Source: Sphaerisporangium siamense
Lineage (GTDB): Bacteria; Actinomycetota; Actinomycetes; Streptosporangiales; Streptosporangiaceae
DNA: 64,000 bases
NCBI RefSeq assembly: GCF_014205275.1
Contig: NZ_JACHND010000001.1
Coordinates: 4,092,001-4,156,000 of the forward strand
Reading direction: 5' to 3'
Both the position numbers and the translations under genes were made by a program. This document shows positions 17,159 to 25,899 of this stretch, piece after piece. A model generated the notes under the pieces. The model worked only from the letters and a program-made list of their open reading frames with translations. It was not told where the DNA came from and did not search any database. The first letter of the stretch is position 1, and every line of letters starts with the position of its first letter.

Positions 17159-17191
17159 ACCGCGGCGTACGCCGTACGTCAGCACACCCCC

Positions 17192-17220
17192 AGCCCCGAG
17201 CAGGTCTGGCTCGGGGCTTT
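17192..17220 (+). terminator. Stem-loop terminator
   Basis: Perfect 10-bp stem AGCCCCGAGC/GCTCGGGGCT with a seven-base loop, followed by TTTCGCAT. It lies inside the structural operon. Confidence 0.75.
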
Positions 17221-17254
17221 CGCATTCCCGCACTTGCCCCACTGGAGACTCGCC

Positions 17255-17407
17255 ATGAGCGGCCCAGATGTGTTCACCCTGCTCGCGATCATCTTGTTCG
17301 GCACCGCCGCCGTCGTGGCCGGCATCCGTAAGTCGTGGGTCGCCGCGCTTGTCTGCGCCGCCGCGGTGTGCCTGCTGCTTGTCGGCGCGCCCATCATCCG
17401 CTCCTGA
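17255..17407 (+). CDS. Small two-helix membrane protein
   Basis: A 50-residue protein. Two hydrophobic helices are clear (VFTLLAIILFGTAAVVAGI and a second, AALVCAAAVCLLLVGAPII), joined by RKSWV. CTGGAGAC precedes the ATG. It follows a terminator and precedes the protease. The function is unknown; size and topology resemble small holin-like proteins, but it is far from the lysis genes. Confidence 0.6.
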   Translation: MSGPDVFTLLAIILFGTAAVVAGIRKSWVAALVCAAAVCLLLVGAPIIRS

Positions 17408-17432
17408 GCCACTCTCACAGCGAGGACTGACC

Positions 17433-20400
17433 ATGCCCGACCGGCAGCTCTTGGCCGAGGCCACGGCCAGCCTCGGCACCATCCGGCAGACCCAGCCCGG
17501 CACCGGCCGCTTCCGTGCGCTGCTCATCCGCGAGGGCTGGGGCAGCAGCGGCTACTACAGCGAGGCCCTGCTCCGGCGGGACGGCGCGAAGACGTGGCCC
17601 GCCGGCACGCAGATGTACCTGGACCACCCCTCGGTCAGTGAGTCCGCTGAGCGGCCCGAGCGGTCGGTGCGCGACCTGGCCTCGGTCACGCTCACCGACG
17701 CGCAGTGGGACCCGGCCCTGCGCGGTCTGGTCGCCGAGGTTCAGGTGTTCCCCCAGTGGCGGGACTTGCTGAACGAGGAGTTCGCGCGCGCGATCGGCCT
17801 GTCGATCCGCGCCGCGGGCACGGTGGAGTACGGCGAGGCCGAAGGACGTCAGGGTCCCCTGGTCGCGAGCCTGGATGACGGCGTCTCGGTCGACTGGGTG
17901 ACCAAGGCGGGCGCCGGCGGCCGCGTGCTGGAGCTGATCGAGTCCGCGCGCGGCTCCCTGGCCGAGGGCCGGCACTCGGCGGGCTGGGACGAGGACAAAC
18001 ATCCGCGGGCGTCGGATGGCCGGTTCGGTAGCAAGGCCGGCGTCCACTCTGGAGGCGGCGACTCCGGTGGCGGCCGGTCGCATGGCGGCTCCTCCAGGGG
18101 CGGTTCGGGCGGCCGTCACGCGGCCGGGAGCGGGTCTTCGGGCGGCGGGGACCCCAGCAGCGGCCGGTCGGCCGGGAGCGGCGCACGGCGTAGCGACAGC
18201 TCTGATGGTGATCGCGCCAAGGACAGCCGCTCCTACTCGGCGAAGACCAGCAGGGGTTCCGCAGAGGTCACCAACCACCGTGACGGCAGCGCAACCGTCC
18301 GAATCGGCGACTCCAGCATCGACGTTGACCAGGACGAATACAAGGACCTGGCAGGCGGCTTGGCCGCTTTGGCGATGGTGAAGGCAGGCGTCACGTCATC
18401 GGGCCGGTCCTTCACCGTCGGCAAAGACCGGCCCATCCCCACAGACGCCGGTGACGAGCCTCTCGCGATTGTGAAGCGCACCGACTCCGACACCTTCCAG
18501 GTGCATCTGCGCCCCCGAAAAGGAGCGACCCGCGACGAGATCCTGGCCTCCCCCGGCACAGAGATATCCGGGAATGATGGCGACCGCATCTCCTCTGCCA
18601 TGAGGCAGTACGAGCTCGAACGCGCGCAGGAGGAGAAGGCGGCCAAGGCCGCGGAGCGTGCGGAGAACGTCCGCGCCAACCGCACCGACCCTGAGGCGGC
18701 CCGGCGGCGCGCCACCAGCAGGCAGCCCACGCCCACCGACTCCGACGAGCGGGGCATGCCCAACACGATCGCCCGGCGCGAGGTGACCGCCACCGGCGGC
18801 CGGAAGATCACCGTGCACCGCGAAGAGGGGGACGACTACACCCACCTGTCCAGCGACGACGGCCGGTCCTTCGCCCTGACCGGCGACGAGATAACCGAGA
18901 TCGACGACCGGATCGGCACGGCCGACGACGACAGGCTGGAGAGGGGCGAGCACGACCCGCTCATCGACGAGGATGGTTTCACCTTCGGCCGCATCACCAA
19001 AACCGGCTCCCGGTCCTATGACGTCGAGATCGACGGCCAGCCCGCCTTCACACTCAGCACCAGGGACGCTGAGAAGATCCGAGAAGCCCATGAGTCGCTC
19101 GTCGGGACCCGGCGTTTCAACACCTCCACGGGGAAGATTGATCTGTTCCCCGCCGGTGGCGGCAAGCTGGGCCTGCGCCACCTCGGCGATGACGGACGCC
19201 CCGTGGAGACGGTGTTCAACGCTCAGTCCAAGGAGCGGCTCGACCACGCCGTCGATGTCATTTTCGAGGGCTTCGACGAAGAGGACACCAGTCCCGACGC
19301 CCCTGACGCCGGTGTCACCAGCACGGAGTTCCAGTCCAATGTGGGGCCGGTACGGGTCGAGATCACCGACGGCGAGTGGGGCGAGCCCGGCGCCAAGCTG
19401 TGGATCACCCCCGTTACCGGCGACGCCTGGGGCGCAGTCATCGATGCCCCCAACATGGACGACTTCACATCGGCCCTGAGCGACCTGATGGAAGCCCGCA
19501 CGGCAGGCCGGCCTGCGGGGCGCACCCTTCTGAATGAGAGAGCGATGAGCGAGACCATCTCCACCAAGCCCTGGTCTGGCTTCTCCGCCGCGGACTACTC
19601 CATTGAGCAGTGGCGCAAGGCGTGCCTGATCGGGCCGGCGGAGGCCTCCGACAGCAAGGGCGACTACTCCCTGCCGGTCCGCGAGCCGGACGGCACGCTG
19701 AACCGCAACGCCGTGCACGCCGCGGCCGCCCGGATCGGGCAGGTCAAGGCGGATACGGGTGCCAAGAGCTCCGCCGCGAAGACGTTGGCCGCCCTCTACC
19801 GCCAGCTGGATGAGGACCCGCCCGAATCTCTCGCCGCGCTCGCCGAACCTCAGACCAAGCCGGCGAAGGAGGCCGCGTCTGACCGGCACGCCGAGCTGGT
19901 CGAGGGTGGCGGCAGCATCGGCGCCTACCTCGAGTCGCGCATCCACGCCGTGTTCACCCAGCTCACCGACGACATGTACGGCGAAGGCCACCTCACCCGG
20001 GACGAACGCATCGCCCTGTCCAGCGCGATCGGCGATGGGCTGAAGGCCTTCGTCGCGCGCGTCGAGGCCGACCAGCCGGGCCTGTACCGGCGCGGCCTCT
20101 ACGACACCCTCCAGGACGCGCCCGCCATGGTGTCGGAGACCTCCGGCGCCACGCTGCCCGCACCCGCCGAGGCGGCCCCCGCCGCAGCCTCCCAGCCCGT
20201 CGACGCGCCGCCGGCGGCCGTCGAGGAGTCCACCCCACCGGGCACCCCGCCCGTCCCCACAGAACAGATCAAGGAGAGCGAGATGCCCGAGCTCACCGAA
20301 GAGCTGCAGCGCCAGCTGGCCGAAGCCGCCACGCTGGGCAGCAAGCTCGAGGAGGCCATGGCCCTGCTCGGCACGGCCACCACCCAGCTCCAGGCCCTCA

Positions 20401-20825
20401 CCGAGCGCGCTGACGCCGCCGACGCCCGTGCGGACGCCGCCGACGCCAAGGCACTGCGCCTGGAGAACGACAAGGCCGCCCGTACCGCGGTCGCCGAGGC
20501 GCTGCAAAACAGCACGCTGCCCGCCCGTTGCCACGCCCGGGTCACCGAGTCGGTGTGCCGCGCGTTGCCCACGCTCGAGAGCGGCGAGCTGGACACCGCG
20601 GCGCTGAGCGAGTCCATCACCGCGGCGATCGACGCCGAGAACAGCTACGCCGCCGGACTGCTGGAGGACAGCGGGGCCGGGCAGGTCCGCGGCCTGGGCG
20701 AGAGCAAGCCGCTCGCCACCGAACCGCTCAGTGAGTCCGACTTCGAGACCGGCCTGGCCGAGCAGTTCGCCCGGCTCGGCCTGACCAGCGACGCCGCCAA
20801 GGCCGCGGCCGCAGGAAGGCGGTAA
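17433..20825 (+). CDS. Capsid maturation protease fused to a long repeat region and scaffold
   Basis: A 1,130-residue protein, far longer than usual phage prohead proteases (200-400). Residues 1-180 look like a prohead protease (LIREGWGSSGYYSEALL ... AIGLSIRA). DKHPRASDGRFGSKAG near 190 is a common linker motif. Residues 195-260 are Gly/Ser-rich. Residues 265-695 form about six beta-beta-beta-alpha repeats. PWSGFSAADYSIEQWRKACL (near 710) and LNRNAVHAAAARIGQVK belong to a module often attached to phage proteases. The last 180 residues are a helical scaffold with its own start. The protease cleaves the scaffold during head maturation. Confidence 0.75.
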   Translation: MPDRQLLAEATASLGTIRQTQPGTGRFRALLIREGWGSSGYYSEALLRRDGAKTWPAGTQMYLDHPSVSESAERPERSVRDLASVTLTDAQWDPALRGLVAEVQVFPQWRDLLNEEFARAIGLSIRAAGTVEYGEAEGRQGPLVASLDDGVSVDWVTKAGAGGRVLELIESARGSLAEGRHSAGWDEDKHPRASDGRFGSKAGVHSGGGDSGGGRSHGGSSRGGSGGRHAAGSGSSGGGDPSSGRSAGSGARRSDSSDGDRAKDSRSYSAKTSRGSAEVTNHRDGSATVRIGDSSIDVDQDEYKDLAGGLAALAMVKAGVTSSGRSFTVGKDRPIPTDAGDEPLAIVKRTDSDTFQVHLRPRKGATRDEILASPGTEISGNDGDRISSAMRQYELERAQEEKAAKAAERAENVRANRTDPEAARRRATSRQPTPTDSDERGMPNTIARREVTATGGRKITVHREEGDDYTHLSSDDGRSFALTGDEITEIDDRIGTADDDRLERGEHDPLIDEDGFTFGRITKTGSRSYDVEIDGQPAFTLSTRDAEKIREAHESLVGTRRFNTSTGKIDLFPAGGGKLGLRHLGDDGRPVETVFNAQSKERLDHAVDVIFEGFDEEDTSPDAPDAGVTSTEFQSNVGPVRVEITDGEWGEPGAKLWITPVTGDAWGAVIDAPNMDDFTSALSDLMEARTAGRPAGRTLLNERAMSETISTKPWSGFSAADYSIEQWRKACLIGPAEASDSKGDYSLPVREPDGTLNRNAVHAAAARIGQVKADTGAKSSAAKTLAALYRQLDEDPPESLAALAEPQTKPAKEAASDRHAELVEGGGSIGAYLESRIHAVFTQLTDDMYGEGHLTRDERIALSSAIGDGLKAFVARVEADQPGLYRRGLYDTLQDAPAMVSETSGATLPAPAEAAPAAASQPVDAPPAAVEESTPPGTPPVPTEQIKESEMPELTEELQRQLAEAATLGSKLEEAMALLGTATTQLQALTERADAADARADAADAKALRLENDKAARTAVAEALQNSTLPARCHARVTESVCRALPTLESGELDTAALSESITAAIDAENSYAAGLLEDSGAGQVRGLGESKPLATEPLSESDFETGLAEQFARLGLTSDAAKAAAAGRR
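20283..20825 (+). CDS. Nested scaffolding protein (internal in-frame start)
   Basis: AAGGAG at 20271-20276 stands six bases before an in-frame ATG at 20283. Translation from it gives a 180-residue protein with a coiled coil (LTEELQRQLAEAATLGSKL, ERADAADARADAADAKAL) and an acidic C-terminal end. This repeats the arrangement of lambda C and Nu3, where the scaffold is the separately translated tail of the protease. Separate expression is inferred from the ribosome site. Confidence 0.65.
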   Translation: MPELTEELQRQLAEAATLGSKLEEAMALLGTATTQLQALTERADAADARADAADAKALRLENDKAARTAVAEALQNSTLPARCHARVTESVCRALPTLESGELDTAALSESITAAIDAENSYAAGLLEDSGAGQVRGLGESKPLATEPLSESDFETGLAEQFARLGLTSDAAKAAAAGRR

Positions 20826-20832
20826 CCACCCG

Positions 20833-21177
20833 ATGGCCACCAACACCGAGCACATGTGGACCAAGAGCCTCAGCGTGCCGTGCACCGCGCCGACCACACC
20901 GAACTCCGGGGACCCCGTGCTGTACGGGCAGCTCCCCGGTGTCGCGCTCATCGACGAGCAGGCCGACGGCCTCACCACCATCGCCCTGGACGGCGTGTTC
21001 CGGCTGCCGGTCAAGGGCGAGACCACGACCAACGCCGCGGTGAACGCCGGCGACATCCTCTACTACGACTCGGGTGTGATCAACAAGGACTCCAGCAACG
21101 GCGTGCGCTTCGGGTACGCGCTGGACGCCGTCGCCTCCGGGGCCACCACCACCATCGGCGTCCTCGTCGGCTACTAG
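20833..21177 (+). CDS. Head decoration protein, DUF2190 family
   Basis: A 114-residue protein. GVFRLPVKGETTTNAAVNAG followed by DILYYDSGVI and GYALDAVASGATTTIGVL is typical of DUF2190 capsid cement proteins. These trimers bind the outside of the capsid and stabilise it. Position between scaffold and major capsid is standard. Confidence 0.85.
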   Translation: MATNTEHMWTKSLSVPCTAPTTPNSGDPVLYGQLPGVALIDEQADGLTTIALDGVFRLPVKGETTTNAAVNAGDILYYDSGVINKDSSNGVRFGYALDAVASGATTTIGVLVGY

Positions 21178-21190
21178 GAGAACCACTTCC

Positions 21191-22411
21191 ATGACGCTCA
21201 CCACCGACTCCGGCACCTCGCTCGGTCTGGTCGACTCCTACACCGGCGGCACCGAGCACGCCGCCACCTCCCGCATCTACGCCAGCGAGGGCCGCCGGAT
21301 CACCCGCCGCACCCAGGACCCGCGCTACCAGCGCGACCTGACCGAGGCGCTCAGGCTCTACGAGCGGGTCCTGGGCGGCAATCGGCGCGCCGCCCTGGAC
21401 TTCCAGGAATCCATGTCCCGCTCGGACTTCCAGTTCCTGTTCGGCGACGTCATCGACCGCCAACTGCTGGCCTTCTACAACACGATGCCCGTCAACTGGG
21501 ACATCACCGCCCGCCGCGGCCGCGTCCGCGACTTTCGCACCGTCAAGCGGTTCACCCTGGACGGTGGCCGCGGCGTGCTGTCGGAGGTCGGCGAGCTCGC
21601 CCCGTACAAGGCCCGCGCGGTCGTCGACGGCGCCTACGAGTACTCGGTCAAGAAGTACGGCGCGGAGATCCCGATCTCATGGGAGACCGTCGTCAACGAC
21701 GACCTGGACGCCCTGTCGGACCTGCCCAGCACGCTCGGCCTGGCCGCGCGGCGCACCGAGGAACGGTTCGCCACCGCCCTGTACGCCAGCAGCTCGGGCC
21801 CGAACTCGACGTTCTTCTCCAACGCCCACAAGAACGTGATCAACCCCACCGTCGGCGGCGCCGGGGTCACCGTCACCAACCCCGCGCTGTCGGTGTCGGC
21901 GCTGCAGGTCGCCATGCAGATCATGGGCCAGCAGGTCGACTCCGACGGCGGCCCGATCTACGTGCAGTCGGTGGTGCTGGAGGTGCCTCCGGCGCTGGAG
22001 GTCGTGGCCAACAACATCGTCAACTCCACCGAGATCCTGTCGGCCAGCGGCGGCGGTGACGGCACCGGCAACGACCAGCTGCGCGTCCAGAACTGGATGC
22101 GCAACCGTGTCACCGTCCGCGTCAACCCCTGGCTCCCGCTGATCGACACCACCACCGGCAACTCCGCGTGGTACCTGTTCGCCTCCCCCAGCTCGGGCCG
22201 CCCGGCGATGGAGGTCGGCTTCCTGATCGGCCACGAGACCCCCGAGCTGTGGATGAAGTCCCCCGACGCGGTTCGTGTCGGCGGCGGCCCGGTCGCACCG
22301 GAGGAGGGCGACTTCGAGCACGACGGCATCCGCTACCGCGTCCGCCACGTCCTGGGCGGCACGCCGATGGACCACAAGATGGCGATCGCCTCCACCGGCA
22401 CCAGCTCCTGA
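21191..22411 (+). CDS. Major capsid protein (HK97 fold, Mu-like)
   Basis: A 406-residue protein. FQFLFGDVIDRQLLAFYNTM opens the N-terminal arm, VGELAPYKARAVVDGAYEYS fits the E-loop, and KYGAEIPISWETVVNDDLDAL the long spine helix. EERFATALYASSSGPNSTFF lies in the body, and FLIGHETPELWMKSPDAVRVGGG near the end is typical of Mu gpT-like capsids. TAGGAGA precedes the ATG. This is the main shell protein. Confidence 0.88.
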   Translation: MTLTTDSGTSLGLVDSYTGGTEHAATSRIYASEGRRITRRTQDPRYQRDLTEALRLYERVLGGNRRAALDFQESMSRSDFQFLFGDVIDRQLLAFYNTMPVNWDITARRGRVRDFRTVKRFTLDGGRGVLSEVGELAPYKARAVVDGAYEYSVKKYGAEIPISWETVVNDDLDALSDLPSTLGLAARRTEERFATALYASSSGPNSTFFSNAHKNVINPTVGGAGVTVTNPALSVSALQVAMQIMGQQVDSDGGPIYVQSVVLEVPPALEVVANNIVNSTEILSASGGGDGTGNDQLRVQNWMRNRVTVRVNPWLPLIDTTTGNSAWYLFASPSSGRPAMEVGFLIGHETPELWMKSPDAVRVGGGPVAPEEGDFEHDGIRYRVRHVLGGTPMDHKMAIASTGTSS

Positions 22412-22412
22412 C

Positions 22413-22727
22413 ATGGGACACCCGCTGCCGACGCCTCGCAGTGATGCCGAGGAGTACGCCGCCGCGCAGCTTCAGGTGCTGGACGACATCCGGGGCCTGC
22501 TGCGGGATGTCCGCGACCGGCTGCCCGAGCGGCCGGCGGCCCAGGTGGGGGGCCGGGTGGAGCTGCGCGAGCCTGTTCCCGCTCCGTCCCCCGGCGGGGA
22601 GGAGGCCGCGCCGCAGGCCAAGCCCGCCACCAACTCCGCCCCCGGGAAGTCCGCTGCGGCGACGGCCGGTCCCACACGGCCCGGCCGCGCGCGGCGCAAG
22701 ACCACGCCCAACAAGGAGAGCTCCTGA
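22413..22727 (+). CDS. Small head-region protein, unknown
   Basis: A 104-residue protein with a helical N-terminus (DAEEYAAAQLQVLDDIRGLL) and a disordered Lys/Arg/Pro-rich C-terminus. It starts right after the capsid gene. No family recognised. Confidence 0.55.
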   Translation: MGHPLPTPRSDAEEYAAAQLQVLDDIRGLLRDVRDRLPERPAAQVGGRVELREPVPAPSPGGEEAAPQAKPATNSAPGKSAAATAGPTRPGRARRKTTPNKESS

Positions 22728-23080
22728 TGAGCGCTACCGCCAAGGGCCAGCCGAACGGGCTGGCCACCCTGGACTCCACCGGCAAGGTCCCGGCGACGCA
22801 GCTGGCGGGCCGGTCGGCCGTCGCGCCGCTCACCGCCACCGCGACCCTGGACTTCGCCTCCATCAGCGCGGGCGCGATCGGCACCCACACCGTGACCGTG
22901 ACCGGCGCGGCCGCCGGCGACAAGGTCGCCCTGGGCCCGCCGGCCGCCATCGAGGCCGGGCTGATCTGGTGCGCGTATGTCTCGGCCGCCAACACCGTGA
23001 CGATCCGGCTGCTCAACACCACCGGCGGCGCCGTCGACCCGGCCAGCGCGAGCTGGAAGGTCGCCGTCTTCACCACCTGA
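22727..23080 (+). CDS. Small virion protein, head fibre-like
   Basis: A 117-residue beta-rich protein. The N-terminal GLATLDSTGKVPATQL is the short repeat seen in phage fibres and decoration proteins. AAGGAG precedes the ATG, which overlaps the preceding stop. It probably projects from the head or connects head and tail. Confidence 0.6.
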   Translation: MSATAKGQPNGLATLDSTGKVPATQLAGRSAVAPLTATATLDFASISAGAIGTHTVTVTGAAAGDKVALGPPAAIEAGLIWCAYVSAANTVTIRLLNTTGGAVDPASASWKVAVFTT

Positions 23081-23082
23081 TC

Positions 23083-23451
23083 ATGGCGATCGACTACTCC
23101 ACCCCCGCAGGCCAGGTGCGGCTGCTGATCCCGGACACCGACGAGCAGAACCTGCTGCTCAACGACCCGCAGATCGAGGCGTTCCTCTCATTGAACAGCG
23201 GCAATGTCCGGCTCGCCGCTGCTCAGGCCCTGGACGTCATCGCCGCATCAGAGGCGCTGATCTCCAAGAAGCTCACGATCGACGGGCGCTCCACCGACGG
23301 GCCCGCCGTGGCCGCCTCCCTCAAGGCCGCCGCCACCGAGCTGCGCCGCCAGGTCGACGCGGGCGAGGGCGACGACACCGCGGGCGGGTTCGACATCGTG
23401 AACTTCGACCCGCAGGCGGGCCTGCGCGGCTGGGGCGCCGGCTTCCTGTGA
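23083..23451 (+). CDS. Head-tail connector protein
   Basis: A 122-residue helical protein. VRLLIPDTDEQNLLLNDPQI followed by ALDVIAASEALISKK is typical of connector or adaptor proteins in actinophages (gp6/gp15-like), which attach beneath the portal. Confidence 0.72.
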   Translation: MAIDYSTPAGQVRLLIPDTDEQNLLLNDPQIEAFLSLNSGNVRLAAAQALDVIAASEALISKKLTIDGRSTDGPAVAASLKAAATELRRQVDAGEGDDTAGGFDIVNFDPQAGLRGWGAGFL

Positions 23452-23464
23452 AGGAGGCGATCGC

Positions 23465-23902
23465 GTGCCGCTCGGAGGCCACACGCCGATCCATCCTCGC
23501 TGGTCGGAGCACCATCGGCCGGTGGCCACAGGCACTCAGACCGGACGCTGCCGCATCACCCGGCACACCGGTAGCACCGGGAATCTGGACACAGACCTGG
23601 TCTGGCACCCCGGGATGACGCGGATCACGCTCTACACCGGGCCTTGCCACATCGCCCCGCCGGTGCCCGTCGGCTACCAGGCCGTCGGGGAGCGCCGCAC
23701 CGGCACCACCGACTACCAGGTCGCCATCGGATGGGACGCCCCGGAGATCCTCGACGGCGACGACGTCGAGATCCTGGCCGCCGAGGACCCCGAGCTGGTC
23801 GGCCGACGCCTGAGGGTCACCAGCGCGGTCGGCGATGGCGGTACCCAGCAGTGGGAGCGGCTGCTGACCTGCGTGCAGGACACCACCAACCGGGAGCGGT
23901 GA
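23465..23902 (+). CDS. Head closure protein, DUF6093-like
   Basis: A 145-residue beta-rich protein with AAGGAGG ahead of the GTG. The end, DPELVGRRLRVTSAVGDGG then QQWERLLTCVQD, resembles head-closure proteins of actinophages (DUF6093, from memory). Its place between the connector and the gp10-like gene supports this. Confidence 0.65.
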   Translation: MPLGGHTPIHPRWSEHHRPVATGTQTGRCRITRHTGSTGNLDTDLVWHPGMTRITLYTGPCHIAPPVPVGYQAVGERRTGTTDYQVAIGWDAPEILDGDDVEILAAEDPELVGRRLRVTSAVGDGGTQQWERLLTCVQDTTNRER

Positions 23903-24333
23903 TGGCGGAGTTCGAGTTCGATGAGGTCATCACTCACATCCGGCGCATCGAAAAGGCCACCGCCGAGGTGACGGCCAAAAGTCGCCTGGTCGTGGAGAAG
24001 ACCGGCCACAACACTGTCGGCTACGCCCAGAACCTGGCGCCCGTGGACACCGGCAACCTGCGTGCCTCGATCGGAGTGGACTTCGACGACGACGGCCTGG
24101 GGTTCGAGGCCGGGCCGACGGCGGAGTACGGCGCCGATGTGGAGTACGGGACCCGGCCGCACGTGATCCGCCCTCGCGAGAAGAAGGCCCTGTACTGGCC
24201 GGACGCCAAGCACCCGATGCGGAAGGTCAACCACCCGGGGACCACGCCGCAGCCCTACATGCGGCCGGCGTTCGACCGGGCGACACAGGAGTTCGACGCG
24301 GCGATCGATGCGATTCTCCGGGATGCCTTCTGA
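23902..24333 (+). CDS. HK97 gp10-like tail connection protein
   Basis: A 143-residue protein. LAPVDTGNLRASIGVDFDDD, then EYGADVEYGTRPHVIRP and PQPYMRPAFDRATQ, is the standard HK97-gp10-like pattern. Such proteins connect head and tail. The ATG overlaps the preceding stop. Confidence 0.85.
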   Translation: MAEFEFDEVITHIRRIEKATAEVTAKSRLVVEKTGHNTVGYAQNLAPVDTGNLRASIGVDFDDDGLGFEAGPTAEYGADVEYGTRPHVIRPREKKALYWPDAKHPMRKVNHPGTTPQPYMRPAFDRATQEFDAAIDAILRDAF

Positions 24334-24773
24334 TGGCGGTCAGCCCGGCGGCGCCGGCCGCCCCTCACACCGTGGCCTTCACCACGGCGTTGGCCGCCGC
24401 AGATCTCGCTGTCGATGTCGGCGTCGCTCCCGCGGGGGCTGGCTGGCAGGGCGAGCCGGGCGAGTCGCAGTTCGTGCCGTACGTCGTCCTGTTCCCCTCG
24501 CCCGGCAGCACTGACGGCGACCTCGGCGATCCCAACGCCTATCTCGACTACGAGACGCAGGCCACGGTCGTCGGTGTCACCCCGGCGCAGGTCGAGCGGG
24601 CCATGGACAAGGTCAAGGCCACGCTGGTCGGCCGCCAGCTCGACGTGACCGGCCGCAACTCCTACCGCGTGCAGCTGGGCGAGGGCGGTCGGCCGATCAG
24701 CCGCGACGACTCGGTCCAGCCTCCGGAGTACTACGCCAGCGCGCTGTTCACCCTGCGCACCGGCCCCGCCTAA
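24333..24773 (+). CDS. Tail terminator protein
   Basis: A 146-residue protein with FVPYVVLFPSPG...YLDYETQATVVGVTPAQVERAMDKV and a C-terminal strand. This is the layout of tail terminators, which cap the tail tube and join it to the head. The ATG overlaps the gp10-like stop, giving the usual connector-closure-gp10-terminator order. Confidence 0.72.
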   Translation: MAVSPAAPAAPHTVAFTTALAAADLAVDVGVAPAGAGWQGEPGESQFVPYVVLFPSPGSTDGDLGDPNAYLDYETQATVVGVTPAQVERAMDKVKATLVGRQLDVTGRNSYRVQLGEGGRPISRDDSVQPPEYYASALFTLRTGPA

Positions 24774-24789
24774 CCACCTCATCTCCCGA

Positions 24790-24820
24790 GCCCGGCGCCT
24801 GAGGCGTGCGGGCCCTTTCG
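24790..24820 (+). terminator. Stem-loop terminator
   Basis: GCCCG/CGGGC and CGCC/GGCG pairs with a small internal loop and a three-base loop (24790-24813), followed by CTTTCGCATG. It separates head-joining from tail genes. Confidence 0.6.
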
Positions 24821-24841
24821 CATGTCCTGGAGGAGCCCCTC

Positions 24842-25171
24842 GTGGCGACATACGGCATCCAGAGCCCGAGCCCGAACGGTGTGACGCTGACGTTCCGTTC
24901 CGCGGCGTCGAGCGACAAGATCAGCGGTCTGCGCACCAAGGCCGGCCGCATCCTCGTCAACAACGCCTCCGGCGCCTCGGTGAACCTCACGTTCTCACCG
25001 CCCGGCAACACCGGGTACGGCGTCGCCAACCCCACCAAGGTCGTCGCGTGCGCGGCGGGCCAGATCACCGAGATCACCCTGCTGCCGGAGTACCGGGACG
25101 CCACCGACGGCTACAACATCGCGCTCGCCTGGTCGGCCACCAGCAGCGTGACCTGGGCGGCGATCCGCTGA
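24842..25171 (+). CDS. Small beta-rich virion protein
   Basis: A 109-residue protein, start VATYGIQSPSP at GTG 24842, with GGAGGAG at 24829-24835. Alternating short strands suggest a beta-sandwich. Likely a tail or decoration protein by position just before the tail tube gene. No family recognised. Confidence 0.6.
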   Translation: MATYGIQSPSPNGVTLTFRSAASSDKISGLRTKAGRILVNNASGASVNLTFSPPGNTGYGVANPTKVVACAAGQITEITLLPEYRDATDGYNIALAWSATSSVTWAAIR

Positions 25172-25404
25172 TGCCGCGCCGCATGATCCCGGTCCGCAAC
25201 AAGACGACCGGCCAGGAAGCACTGGTGTCCGAGCGCGCCTTCCCCCTGTTCGCCGCCTCCCACGAGCGGCTCGACCACGACACCCCCACCGATGCCACCG
25301 AGGCCGCCTCCCCGGACGCCTCTCCGGCGGTGTCCTCACCTGCCCCGCAGGCCACAACCCCCAAGCCCCAGCGCCGCGGTGCGGCCACCGACGACAAGGA
25401 GTAG
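25171..25404 (+). CDS. Small protein with disordered tail
   Basis: A 77-residue protein. MPRRMIPVRNKTTGQEALVS is followed by a short helix and a Pro/Ser/Ala-rich disordered tail. Its ATG abuts the preceding stop. Similar short proteins precede the tail tube gene in many actinophages. Confidence 0.55.
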   Translation: MPRRMIPVRNKTTGQEALVSERAFPLFAASHERLDHDTPTDATEAASPDASPAVSSPAPQATTPKPQRRGAATDDKE

Positions 25405-25410
25405 CCGCCC

Positions 25411-25899
25411 ATGGCTGGTGCAGACCTTCTCGGCGACGGCAACGTCAAGGTCACCTTCTGCCTGACCATCGCCGACATCGACAACCCCACCGCTGCAGAG
25501 CTGAACGGCGGCGTGGACCTGCAGGAGCACATCACCAAGCAGGGCCTGGACATCCAGCCCGACCAGGCGTCGGTGGACAACACCGCGCTCGCCTCGCGCA
25601 CCGAGACCGAGGACGCCGGCACCGTGTCCTACAAGATCGAGCTGACCTGCAAGCGCAAGCAGCTCACGCTGGAGGACATCGCCTGGCACACCCTCACCGA
25701 CGGCCAGCTCGGCTACCTGGCGGTGCGGCGCAACCTGCCGCACGAGACCGCCTGGGCCGCAGGGCAGGACGCCGAGGTCCACCCGGTCCGCTGCGGCCGC
25801 CCGAACATGCAGCCGCCTGAGCTGAACACCGCCCAGCAGTTCAAGAGCAAGCTGTTCAACCACGCCGAGTCCGCGCCGTCTGCGGTGGTGGCCGCCTGA
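25411..25899 (+). CDS. Major tail tube protein
   Basis: A 162-residue protein. LLGDGNVKVTFCLTIADIDN then ELNGGVDLQEHITKQGLD and TYKIELTCKRK-like strands match the tail tube proteins of actinobacterial siphoviruses. It polymerises into the tail tube around the tape measure. AAGGAG precedes the ATG; the tail assembly chaperone follows at once, as expected. Confidence 0.82.
   Translation: MAGADLLGDGNVKVTFCLTIADIDNPTAAELNGGVDLQEHITKQGLDIQPDQASVDNTALASRTETEDAGTVSYKIELTCKRKQLTLEDIAWHTLTDGQLGYLAVRRNLPHETAWAAGQDAEVHPVRCGRPNMQPPELNTAQQFKSKLFNHAESAPSAVVAA

Noticed and set aside
18396-21056. 886-codon open frame on the minus strand
   Set aside because: Shadow of the protease/scaffold gene, caused by high G+C in third positions.
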